From positions 3,485,501-3,549,500 of the forward strand of contig JARHVA010000397.1 in assembly GCA_037957365.1 (NCBI GenBank): a stretch of 64,000 nucleotides of DNA. The letters are read 5' to 3'. Below are positions 24,674 to 35,644 of the stretch, one piece after another. Origin of the DNA: Torreya grandis. Its lineage: Eukaryota; Streptophyta; Pinopsida; Cupressales; Taxaceae. The stretch's first letter is position 1, and every line of letters starts with the position of its first letter. Position numbers and translations under genes: made by a program. Below the pieces are notes generated by a model. The model did no database searches. It was not told where the DNA came from and worked only from the letters and a program-made list of their open reading frames with translations.

Positions 24674-24886
24674 AGGTTTGATTTGTGTATCTTTGTCTCC
24701 CTTTTCACCCATGCTAGGTAGTTTTATTATCATAATCACATCAAGTCATATATAGGGAGCTATCCCTCATAATCTAGAGATTCATCTCTCCTATAAGTTC
24801 ACCCAAAAATTGAGAGGTGATTCCATGTTGAATCAAATTGTAAGAGTTCATAGAGTATCATAGGGTGAACAATTTGATGACAACAA
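24674..24886 (+). repeat. Second copy of the family B LTR end
   Basis: This matches about 23,758-23,972, the last 215 bp of the family B LTR, and again runs straight into family A sequence at the same junction. It is best explained as a duplication of the B-A junction after insertion. Confidence 0.75.
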
Positions 24887-25971
24887 TTCTATCATAGGAA
24901 ATCCTAATGTAGATAAGGCCAAAGTGGCCAACACAAAGGTCATATATAAAAGCAAGCCTAAGGTCCTTACTTTCTTACTAACCATTCAGATATTTTGTAA
25001 GAATATATACAATTGTTTGGTTAAGTTTGGATCTTCATCTACTATGATGATAACCTCTATTTTACAAAAGGTTAGTTTGACCCAAAGTCCATCCAAGAGG
25101 ACTATTTTATAGATTCACAAAATAGTAGTACCTATGATAGGAGAACTTAATGATGTACACATCTAGGTTGCATCATAACCTTGAGTGCAGATGACTATTG
25201 ACATATTAGTAGTAGATATTTTTGAGGGTTATGGGAAAATATTAAGTAGATATTGGTCAAATATTCTCAATGGATATCTTTATACATACTTATATCACAT
25301 TTAGATACCATGGATAGGCATTGCCAACTAGATTAGGATCAATCAGGATCCAAGGATGAAGTAACTTTATAGAGTACAACACTGTTAATGAAGAAGTAAG
25401 TTACAAATATCCCAGTCTTGGAATTTATACATTTACTATAAATTATGAAATATAAGATGAATTATAAGGCCCTTCCCAATTATGGACCCTCCATTTTAAC
25501 AAAACAAGATCTCAGCAAGGATCATGCATTGGTATTGAATTAGTTGATCCACAAGGTAATAAGTACCTAGCAACATATAGGCTCTAATTTCCATGAACTA
25601 ATAATATAGCAAAGTAGGAAGCCCTACTTTTGGGATTATAATTTTCTCTCGAGAACAACATTTAGGAACTATAGGTATATGGAGACTCAAAACTGGTGAC
25701 CAACTAGATCATAAATAAGTATCAATGTAAATTTTTACGTTTAAATAAATACAAACATAGAACTTGGGATTTAATCAAGTCATTTGAGGCTTTCAATATA
25801 GTGGCCATTCTAAGAGAATAAAACCAAGTTATTAACTCACTAGTCATTACAATAGCAAATTTGGCACCCCTATAGGAGTCAAAAGTGTAAAATTTCTCCA
25901 TCGAATTGGTACCTTGTCCATCAATATTAGAAAATATTGAGAATTATGATATTGCTATCAAGATTTAACTA
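24887..25971 (+). pseudogene. Family A copy 3: protease region and archaeal-type RNase H, decayed
   Basis: This is collinear with 6,340-7,428. An open stretch at 24,924-25,112 holds the protease motif as LVKFGSSSTMM, so the catalytic Asp of the expected DSG is Lys. The RNase H follows from about 25,470, with a WTLHF block, GIELVDPQGNKY and the WDLIKSFEAFNI end. As in the other copies, no reverse transcriptase lies between protease and RNase H. Stops are mainly TAG and TAA at expected Gln positions. Confidence 0.83.
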
Positions 25972-26215
25972 TGTAGTTTTTTGAGTCAAACTCATTGACC
26001 CATGTTTCATGACTAGTGGTTCAAAAAAACCCATCTCTCATGAGAATGAATGGTCCACTTAACACTCATTGCATTTAAGTGATCCTCATAAAGGTGAAGC
26101 ATTGGGCTTTCCCAGGAGGTCACCCTTCCCAATACTACTCCAACTCAAGCACACTTAACCAAGGAGTTTCCTCCAAGGTTAAGCCCACTTAGTTGCATAA
26201 GGAGTTTCTAATGCA
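25972..26215 (-). repeat. Cassandra-like LTR candidate with 5S domain, copy 2 (244 bp)
   Basis: It has the same length and position, relative to RNase H, as copy 1 at 7,429-7,672. The flanks are the family A linker on the left and the family A spacer on the right. Confidence 0.5.
26092..26168 (-). repeat. 5S rRNA-derived segment, copy 2 (best preserved)
   Basis: These 77 bp align without gaps to the antisense of 5S rRNA. This copy keeps the CCCAGGAGGTCACCC block that is antisense to the C box, and CAAGCAC-x-CTTAAC, antisense to the A box. It is the copy closest to the plant 5S consensus as I know it. Confidence 0.88.
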
Positions 26216-28085
26216 TGCCACATGTAGGAACCCTCCATGATACAAAATCAAATTATTCATAGGTTTAAGGGGGAAAATATCTTAGTCTTTAGATTATGTG
26301 ATTGTATTCAAATTATTACTTATGCCTCAATGAAAAAGTCTTACACCAATTCATAAAATCCCACTTTTGTGCTCCCATTAATTACAAACTATGATCGATG
26401 TTGTGCACATGCTACTTCATAAGCTAATATGCACCATAAGTATAAAGCAAAGACTTGAGAAAAATATTTAAAAGTGACTTGGCATAAAAAGGGTTAAAAT
26501 TCATACAACCCTATAGAAGGCTTCTACATCCACACCCTCCACATATTTATGGCTCACTCCATAGTCTAACTATATAACCCTTAGCATGTAAGTATCTCTA
26601 AAATACATAAGGTGATGATTCCAATTAGATGTGCAAAAATGATGTGTTAGTTTAATGGAAACCCATGTAATGACTAACAAGTGGTAGCAAGGTATAAAGA
26701 GGTAGTTAGAAAAGTAGTTGAGAAATGTTTGAGGCCTTATCAGAATAAGTAAATGTAAAAGCAACTATTAGATGTTAGAACATGATCACATGCCACCCAT
26801 ATAACTATTATAAAGGTCTTATACTCTTATACATGCACATGAATCCTTAAGAATCTTTCCACCAACTCCTAAATCTAGATCATCAAATAGAATTTAAGAA
26901 GCACAAATGCAATGCTAAAATAAAATTAAAGGATTGCATACACTACCCCAAGGGGCACATTAATTTTAAAAAGCTTTATCCCTTATAAAAACTTTGTTCT
27001 TCATTGTAAAAAGGGTCAAAAAAATTTAGGAAACCTCACGCCACAAAAATTTTCCCTCTAAGATCACTTTTGTTGATTAAACCTTGTATGGTAATGAGAA
27101 ATTTGTTCACCTCCCTCTTTTATTCTACACTCTATGTGTTATTTATGTTTTTTATCCTTATCTATGGTTAATGTACACCCCTCTCATCAATTCTCATTCC
27201 TAGTGCCTATGTGTATAACTTGAAACTCACTTTCAAATCATGTTTTATGAGCATACAAGTCTACATAGGCTTTGTCTATGGATAACCTTCATCCCTCTCA
27301 ATGTTGTGTTGTGTTCCTATGCCTTCATATGAAATACTTATGCATGTGGGGTTTCCTTGGTGGAGTCTATGTGATAACATCTTTTCTTGAATATTTGTAC
27401 TATGTCCATGATAATAGGAGCACTCACTCTATTCTTAGGGTATCACCTTTTTATTTTTCATCAAATTATTACCTTCTCCCTCCATTTACCATAAAATTAT
27501 TAGGTTTATATTAGTGGTAGATTTACCTTTTTACTCTTTAGGTCTATGCACTTGTCCTAAACTAGGTGCACTTTGAATAGAAGGGATTTGGCCTACTCTA
27601 AAGGATCATCCCAAAGAGCACAAGGGTCCCAAACCTTGGGTACATTCCCATCATTTTGATGAGACAATTGATTCTCCACATTAGTTGGTGAGAGATAAAA
27701 CTTCCAAGCCCAATAATGAACACATTTATGCCCTGTGTAAGGCATTGGTCCTCTATGCCCTACCAAAAACCCTTTTACATTATAGACCATCCACAAGTGC
27801 ATGTTTTGAATGAATCTACCTCATTCAAGTTATGTGGTATGCATAAAAGTCACATCAATAAAAACATAAAAGTTATCACTAGAAAGAGGGCACACTTGTG
27901 TGTTTTCTTAATAGTAGAGGTTAGTCACTACGTAGAGTTGAACTAGAGACATCAAGGAGAGTAATAAGGTCTAGGGCCTAAGCTAGCCTTTTGGTATCAA
28001 CTTTATCAAATCATAGGAGGCCTAGATAACTAATTATCATCCCTAAGGTATACTAAATTATGACATGTTCCCCAATATGAAATGT
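26216..28085 (+). repeat. Family A spacer region, copy 2
   Basis: This is the direct repeat of 7,673-9,540 over its full length, including the TAGAGTTGAACTAGAGACAT block near 27,935 shortly before gag. No coding domain is visible. Confidence 0.7.
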
Positions 28086-29115
28086 CCCACTTATCAACCA
28101 TACTATGGCTCAACCTTGGTTAGTTCGATATTTTATTGCCATTCCTAGAGATCAACATAATTTACTAAGGAACCTAGAGAAATATTTGTCTATATTTTCC
28201 CCTTCATTGGGAGAATGGTAGAAGAATATATTAAATATCTCAAGGCCACTCTAAGATTAATGAATATCACAGATGAAGATGTCACATGCAGACTTTTTTC
28301 ATTCACTCTACAAGATTATACTAATGATTTTTATCTTAATTTGTAAGAAAATTCCATAACCTCATGGAAAGCATGTAAAAATACTTTCATTGAAAAATTT
28401 GGGCAAGTTACTAGTCCAAGTTTGGTGTATCAATATTTAATAAACATGAAGAGGGAGCCTAGTTAGTTAATTAGAGACTTTAATGCAAGGTTTTAGAAGA
28501 TGTACACTTGTTTGAACATGACATACAAACCACAAGCAGATCTAACACTCAAGATGTATAAGAATGCTTTTAATTCCATCACTATAGTATTTTTTATGAA
28601 AGCTACCACCATAAATAATTTAACCTTGGCATATCAATAAGCTATCAACATTGAGAAATAGCTCAATCCTCATCTCAATCCTCAGACATCAATGGGCCAA
28701 ATATTAAATTATGGTTTTCCATATTTGAATCCAATATTGCATGCTAATTAGAATAACCCTATATTCAATCAAAATAAGTTATACATTTGCCTCCCATGAC
28801 ACAATAAGCAACAAATTATAATTAGGTTTTCCTAAACAATCAAACAAAGGAATCACCATTAGTAGAACTAGTAAAACTAACATCTGACTCTTTCCAACAC
28901 AATAGTCACTCATGGTGCTTATTCCATCCAAGATAAATTATATTCTAAACACATAATGGTCTAAAAGTTGAGCAACAACTTATTAAATATGTAGAGAAGG
29001 ATGGGTAACACAACCAATTAGAACTATAACCATAATTATATCTTTTCAAGATATAACAGGCCTTTCCATAGACCCACTGATAATGTAGAATAACAATAGT
29101 CCACTAAGCTACCAG
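28086..29115 (+). pseudogene. Family A copy 4: gypsy gag, decayed
   Basis: This is collinear with 9,541-10,560. It keeps the retrotrans_gag signature (around 28,290-28,360: RLFSFTLQDYTNDFYLNL, then a stop and ENSITSW) and the MKREP segment, but with frame changes near 28,140 and 28,210. It continues directly into the pre-protease linker at 29,116, so gag and protease were one polyprotein frame. In this copy the block ATCTCAATCCTC is duplicated near 28,670. Confidence 0.8.
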
Positions 29116-30647
29116 AAATCAATATCATGGAGATAGCTTTGTCTAATTATTCTAGAGTTCATAACACATCATATCATGGGGAGTTAGATTGTGTGGATTT
29201 CTATGCAACCTTTGAAATGTTCCAAAGGGAAATGGTCAAATAGGATCAAATTATGAATCCCCTAGATCTCTCTCATGAATTTGGCCCTTCAAGTTTAGTT
29301 ATTGTATTTTAAATTTATGATTTTACCTTCCCCATTGAATATGAAAACATTCCATAGGATAATTTTGATGAAGTGCAAGAATTTCAATAGTTCAATAGGA
29401 ATAATTACAATCTAAGGAGTAGATAGCCTCTCACCACTTCTACTCTTATTAATATATTTATTCTGTTAAATCATAAAGATGATAACAATAATCCTCCTCT
29501 AGAAGGGAATGATAATCCTTAGCATAGAGAAGAGTAGAGTAAGGGAGGATATAACATTGTTGAGGGTATGAAAAAGGTTAAGGCTAATATCACTCTCTAT
29601 GAAATTGTATGAATCACTAAACAAAAGGAAATCTTATGGAGGTCTATCACAAGAAATCCTAATGTAGATAAGGCCAAAGTGGCCAACACAAATGTCATAT
29701 ATAAAATCAAGCCTGAGGGCCCTTATTTATTACTAACCATTCAGATATTTGGTAAGAATATACATAGTTGTTTGGTTAATTTTAGAGATTCATCTACTAT
29801 GATTATAACCTCCATTTTATACAAGGTTGGTTTGACCCAAACTCCATCCAAGAGGACTATTTTATAGTTGCAAAAAATATTAGTACTTGTGATAGGATAA
29901 CTTAATGATGTATAGATCTAGGTTACATTATAACCTCGAGTGCAGATGACTATTGACATATTAGTAGTATATATTTATAAAGGGTATGGGAAACTCTTAA
30001 GTAGATATTGGTCAAATATTCTCAATGAATATCTTTACACATAATTCTCTCATATTTAGCTCCCATGGAGAGTCATTTCAAACTATATTAGGATCAATCG
30101 GGATCCAAGGATGAAGCACCCTATTAAAGAGTACAAAACTCTTAATGAAGAAGTATGCTATAAATATCCTAGTCTTGGAATTTATACATTTACTATAATT
30201 TATGAAATGCAAGAAGAAGTGTAGGGCCCTTCCCAATTATGGACCCTCCATTTTGATAGAGTAAGATCTAAGCAAGGATCATGTATTGGTATTGAATTGG
30301 TTGATCCACAAGGTAATAAGTACCTAGTGGCATATAGGCTCTAATTCCCATGCACTAATAATAGATAAAAGTAGGAATCCCTAATTCTAAGATTATAATT
30401 TTCTCTCAAGAACAACATTGAGGAACTATAGGTACATGGAGACTTAGAACTGGTGACCAATCATATCATAAATAAGTATCAATGCAAATTTTTATGTTTA
30501 AATAAATATAAACATATAACTTGGGATTTAATCAAGTCATTTGAGGTCTTTAATATAGTGGCCATTCTAAGAGAACAAAACCAATTTATCGACTCACTAG
30601 TTTCTACAATAGCAAATTTGGCACCCCTATAGGAGTCAAAAGTGTAG
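29116..30647 (+). pseudogene. Family A copy 4: protease region and archaeal-type RNase H, decayed
   Basis: The pre-protease linker (NNYNLRSRQPL at about 29,410) leads to an open stretch at 29,679-29,867 with the protease motif as LVNFRDSSTMI, so both the Asp and the Gly of DSG are lost. The RNase H at about 30,228-30,600 reads GPSQLWTLHFD, GIELVDPQGNKY, CTNNR, VHGDLELVTN and WDLIKSFEVFNI. The spacing again leaves no room for RT. This is the only unit followed, further on, by a second RNase H and an integrase. Confidence 0.85.
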
Positions 30648-30848
30648 AATTTCTCCATCGAATTGGTACCTTCTCCATTAATACTAGATAATGTTGAGAA
30701 TTATGATAATACTATCAAGATTTAACTATGTAATTTTTCAAGTCAAACTCACTGACCCATGTTTCATGAGTAGTGGTTCAAATGAACCCATCTCTCATGA
30801 GAATGAATGGTGCACTTAGCACTCATTGCATCTAGATGATGCTCATAG

Positions 30849-30925
30849 GGGTGAAGCATTGGGATTTATTGGGAGGTCACTCATCTAAATACTACTCCAA
30901 CTCAAGCACACTTAACTAGGGAGTT
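30849..30925 (-). repeat. 5S rRNA-derived segment, copy 3
   Basis: It is ungapped and 77 bp like the others, with GGGAGGTCAC and CAAGCACACTTAAC intact. It lies in the first tandem unit. Confidence 0.83.
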
Positions 30926-31002
30926 TATTCGAAGGTTAATCCCACTTTCGAATTTATCTATTAAATTGGTACCTTATCCATGAATACTAGACAATATTAA
31001 GA

Positions 31003-31380
31003 ATTATGATATTTATATCATGGTTTAACTATGTAGCTTTTAGAGTCAAACACATTGACCCATGTTTCATTAGTAGTGGTTCAAATGAACCCATCTCTCA
31101 TGAGAATGAATGGTCCACTTAGCACTCATTACATCTAGGTGATTCTTAGAGGGGTAAAGCATTAGGCTTTCTTGAGAGGTCACCCATCTTAGTACTGCTC
31201 TAACTCAATCACACTTAACCTGGGAGTTTCCTCCAAGGTTAAGACCACTTATAATGAGTTATAAGTGGACCATTAATTCTCATGAGAGATGGGTTCATTT
31301 GAACCACTACTCATGAAACATGTGTTAATGAGTTTGACTCAAAAAACTACATAGTTCAATCCTGATAACAATATCATAAT
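31003..31380. repeat. Inverted repeat, about 118-bp arms, with a 5S-like segment in the loop
   Basis: Arm 1 (31,003-31,120) and arm 2 (about 31,262-31,380) are reverse complements with scattered mismatches, for example TGAACCCATCTCTCATGAGA against TCTCATGAGAGATGGGTTCA. The roughly 140-bp spacer holds 5S-like copy 4. At 31,245-31,268 there is also a perfect small palindrome, CCACTTATAA and TTATAAGTGG around TGAG. Confidence 0.88.
31152..31228 (-). repeat. 5S rRNA-derived segment, copy 4
   Basis: Ungapped, 77 bp. GAGGTCACCCATC and AGTACT are preserved, and the A-box region is slightly more diverged (CAATCACACTTAAC). It sits in the loop of the inverted repeat. Confidence 0.83.
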
Positions 31381-31397
31381 TTGACTCACTATGTAAA

Positions 31398-32095
31398 AAT
31401 ACCTCCTACTTCTCAAGATTGAGAATTATCAAGTGTTTGAAGATGATCAATAGATTGTCTAGTTTCTAACCAATTTAAAATAGTTCATGTTCTAAATGAT
31501 TGATGATGAGGAAATAATTCATCCTTTCCATGAGGACTTAGATGAAGAGGATGTCATCAAAATGAATGAAAATCATCTCCCACTAGGGATGTTTTCCTTG
31601 GAAAGATCCTTTGATATGTATCCTAAAGTGTAGCATCAAAGGTAGCTCAAGGTTAATAAGTCTTTGTAAGATATAAAAGAGGCTATATCACAAGCCCATG
31701 TATTGGGAATCTCATATTTCACTAAGGATTTCTTGTATTTTTTTACTTCAAAATATAAAATCGCTAATGCACTCATGCAAAAGAAGGGGGAAAGTGAAAA
31801 TACTATTGATTTCATGAGAATTAACTTAAAGGACACAACGCTTAAATATTTTATGATTGAAAAATATATCTTTACCTATTTTAAAGTGATAAAGAATTTT
31901 TGACACTACATTCTCAAGAATAAGACAATTACTATTATACCAGATTATGGTGTCAAGTTTAAGTTAGGATAGAATGAGTTGGGAGAGCATAGGGGAAAAT
32001 GGATGGTGAAACTATAAGAGTTTGAAATTAATATTAAACCTCCCAAGATAGTTAGAGGATAAGGTATTATTCAATTGATTATTGAATGGCACCCA
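31398..32095 (+). pseudogene. Gypsy pre-RT linker joined to the gypsy-type RNase H, RT core deleted
   Basis: From about 31,420 the sequence reads ENYQVFEDD, a short stretch of the acidic linker (IDDEEIIHPFHEDLDEEDV), and SLERSFDM. In related plant gypsy elements this linker stands between the archaeal-type RNase H and RT. It then goes directly, at about 31,660, into the RT-linked gypsy RNase H: an open stretch at 31,703-31,903 with FTKDFLYFF, IANALMQKKGE and LKYFMIEKY, then KWMVKL and IIEW. The fingers-palm core with its YxDD motif is absent, a deletion of roughly a kilobase. The enzyme could not have worked from this copy. Confidence 0.82.
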
Positions 32096-33420
32096 TACAT
32101 CACCATCAAAGAAGACTACCAAACATAGGTTTCCCAAGAAGAATGGTATTCATATATCATTTAATTCTTACTCACTAAAACATGCCCCTAGGAACTTAAA
32201 AGAGATAAAAAGATAGCCTTGGGGCTCAAAGCTACTCATTACATGATTAGGAATGGAATCCTCTACATGAATAACTATAAAGGCATATATTTGATATGTG
32301 TATTAGTGAAAAATCCTAGGATATTTTGGAAAACATACATCAAAATATTGGTAGTGCCCATCCACCTACCAATACTACAACCCATAGGATACTCATAATG
32401 GATTATTATTGGCCAATTGTCTCAAGGATGGTCACTCTCATATAAGGACTTGTCATGAATGATAGGTTTTGGTGAAAAGAGAGGTGCATGTAATAATGCC
32501 ACTGTAACTTGTAGTTGAGGGTAAGCCATTTTCCCAATGGGGCTTAGATTTAATTAACATTATCAAAATAAACTCTTTAGTTGGGCACAAATTTTTGCTC
32601 ACTGCTATAGATTATTACACCAAATGGATTGAAGCAATAACCACCAAGATTTTAAGAGCATAATATCTGATCAATTTCTTTGAGGAACATATCATAACTA
32701 GGTTTGATACTCCTATTTCCTTGGTTTGTGATAATGGGACAAAATTTCAATCATCTAAATCTATAAAATGGGCCAATGATAATCAAATCACCATTAGATC
32801 ATCCTCCAATCACTACTCTCAAGGGAATAGATTGGCTAAATCAAAAAACAAGAACCTCATTGATGTTATCAAGAAATCAATTATGGAAAAATGAATAGAG
32901 TGGTATATCTTAATGAAATATGCACTCTAGGAAGATTGAAATCATTAAAAGAAGGCTCTTAAAGCCTCACTATATCTGCTAGTATATGGGAGACAACCAA
33001 TATTCCCAATCATGCTTAAGTTTCCAACATATCAGTTCATGTAAGAATACATAGAACCCAATAAGAAGATAGAGTCTAGATTTTTAGACATCATAGAAAT
33101 GTAGATTCTAGGATTGAAGCCCTATAGAAATTTAATGTACATCAATATATCATTAAAAGTTGGTTCAATAAAAGAGCAAAATCTAAAGCATTCAAGATTT
33201 ATGACTTGGTGCTTCTATGGTACAAATCCAATGAAAATAAAGGAAAACATGACAAGTTCACCCTAATATGGATATGACCTTATCATATCTCTGAAATCTT
33301 GGGTAATAATTATTTTTGTTTGAATGACCTCCAAGGTAATGAATTGACATATTTGATCAATGGATAGTTTTTGAAGTATTACTTCATAAATGCTCTATTT
33401 GAAGATGTCTTTAAGTAACA
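32096..33420 (+). pseudogene. Ty3/gypsy integrase, decayed
   Basis: The plus strand reads a zinc-finger-region remnant (ATHYMIRNGILY) and then the core in one frame. The core starts WGLDLI with the first catalytic Asp at 32,547 and continues HKFLLTAIDYYTKWIEA. VCDNGTKFQS follows, with the second Asp at 32,730. The third catalytic position, at 32,838, is Lys (AKSKNKNL) where relatives have AES-x-NK-x-L. The Asp to Lys spacing is exactly that of DD35E. After this come LVYGRQPIFPI and a C-terminal GPY/F-like end (YHISEILGN, LNDLQGNELTYLING). Integrase would insert the cDNA into the genome; the Glu-to-Lys change alone would disable it. Confidence 0.87.
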
Positions 33421-34804
33421 AGTATTCTAATAGAGGTAGAGGTAGGTTAGATTTAATTTATTAGTTAGTTCCTTGCTTTTAGTCATTTGTTTTCATTAGA
33501 ATATTTTATGTTTTCTAGACTAGTTGTTCTTGATTTTTGCATTTTACTTTGCTTAGTTTAGTTTATCATTTATTTTAGATAGTTTCTCACTTTATAGAAT
33601 AGATTTTATTTTGGTTTCATGTCAATCTGATTAATCACTCCTAGTATAAGCAAACAATGACCTATTTGAGTGGTTTCCCAAATCTATTTTTTAAATTCAA
33701 CTTAAATTGGTGGGTATTTCACCTTGTAGTTCAAAATTTTTAGTCTAGGCAAGCAATGAGAGAGTTAACCATGACAATGTTATAAATGAATGATTCTACC
33801 AAGTACGTAAAATTTGATTTCATAATGTTGTGAAAATTTAGAAAGATTTTATTATATTCTTGGATTAAATTCACATTAAATGTTAATACTTTTTTGAGGT
33901 AATAACCATTGATATGAGTAAATTTGACAGGGGCATCCTGATGAACCCAATGTTACCAACACCAACTCCTAGTGGTCACCTTCTTCTTTCTTCCTTTCAA
34001 AAATTTTAAAAAAAGAAAGATAAAAGAGGTATAATCCAAAAGTTTAAAAGAAAATTAAAAAAGTATTAAAAGCCTACATGATGAAATAATATCAATGTAT
34101 CATGCATCATGAAAATATATGACAGAAGGGAGGAATGGTGATCAAAATTATCTCTATCAGAGTTATGAATGCCCAGATGGTAGTAGATCAATGGAAAAAC
34201 TCCCAAAATTTATGATAACTTAACATAAAATCAAAATTAAACCTATATCTCATCCCATGTCTTTGCTAAAATCCTTTGACAAGGAGTAAAGAATATCACC
34301 TTAACACATACTAGTCCAAGGTATGGGTAAAGCAAGTATGTTGCATGTAATTTCTAAGACTCTCTTTCATGTTTCTAATTTAATCATTTATTTTATATCA
34401 TGGTTCATGATTGATATTGGGATTATAAAACCATGGATTCTAGGTTCTTAAAAATTCAAGAGTATTCACCCCTGTGATTTTCCATTAGTTGTATTCAACA
34501 CATCCCACCTTTCATTATTGATGGACAAGTGAGGACCCCCTTTTATTTTTTTAGAAGGCTTGTTCATTATAGGGTTGTACATGCATATTTGGACTATCTT
34601 ATTGTCTATGTAAATTTGGGAATGTTGGCATTAAATTAACTTTGTTTCATATATTTTCCTCTTACAACTCTTTTTTCATTAGAATGATGAATTATTAGAA
34701 ACAATTTATTAATGAAAATTATGGAAGCTTATTATATATGATAGGTATTAAAATTTACTTATTCATATCTATTTTTCAATCTCACTTATTCTTCATTATG
34801 AACA
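33421..34804. other. Non-coding 3' region after integrase
   Basis: T-rich sequence without coding signal (for example around 33,470-33,600) follows the integrase. It is probably the 3' untranslated part of family A. I see no clear polypurine tract or LTR start. Confidence 0.5.
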
Positions 34805-35260
34805 TTTTATAAATAGGCATTTTGGTTTTTGGAATTTCATCTTTGACATTTTGGCCTTTGGAATTTTAGTTATCAGGAATTTTCAGTCGAGAGTTTTCTT
34901 TGGGAACTTTTTGGTCAAAAAATTTCAATCGGATCTTTTCTTTGGGATTATCTGTTTGGGAACTTTATGTCAATAAAATATTTTTTGAAGAAATTTGTTT
35001 AGCACCTCTTATTTAGTAGTCTTATTTTGGTAACTTTTGGTCCTTGGTAACTTTATCTTTAGTAGCTTTTATTCATAGACTTTCGACCAGAACTCTCACT
35101 TTTGACAACTTTTACTGATAAATCCTCTTGAACAAAAATTTGGTCTTTGAAAAAAGTATTTGGCATTTTGTCTTTCAGGTAAAGTTTCTTGAATATCTTT
35201 GAAGAAAATTTTGGTCTTTAGAATCTTTCTTTTAGAATTCTTGGCTCACCAAATCAAATT
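34805..35260 (+). repeat. Irregular short repeats of a TTTGG-x-AACTTT motif
   Basis: The motif TTTGGGAACTTT and variants (TTTGGAATTTT, TTGGTAACTTT, TTTGACAACTTT) recur about every 20-40 bp. The spacing is irregular, so this is a degenerate minisatellite, or part of an LTR or 3' UTR. Confidence 0.55.
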
Positions 35261-35644
35261 ATTTGGCATGAACATAAGTGTTAAATCCTGACTAAACCAC
35301 ATATTGACAATTTTTGAAAAGAGTAGCACCGTGGTACCCCTCTAATGAGTAAGCATCTTAGTGGCATGCCCATTAGTCTAAGGTGGTCAATTTTTAATTA
35401 AGTGAAGCTGACAAGCTTATAGACATTGGTGATTAATAGTGCATGAACTAAATTTGAATGATAAAAGGCTATAACCTTGAGTTGGTAACTAATTTCACAT
35501 CCATTGGTTGTCATCAATATCAAGCATATGTTTCCTTATATGAATTCAAATGTTTTGCTACATTTAAATAATCTATAATTCATGTAATAGAGTGATAAAC
35601 TACCATTAATAAAAACTCAAATTCTAATAGCACTAAGAATAAAC

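Larger units (their letters stand above)
30648..31250 (+). repeat. Tandem duplication, two units of about 303 bp, each with a 5S-like segment
   Basis: Unit 1 is 30,648-30,950 and unit 2 is about 30,951-31,250. Both start with the RNase H linker (AATTT-x-TC-x-AT-x-x-AATTGGTACC) and end just after the 5S-like segment at a CCACTT. The two units have diverged from each other by many substitutions. Confidence 0.85.
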
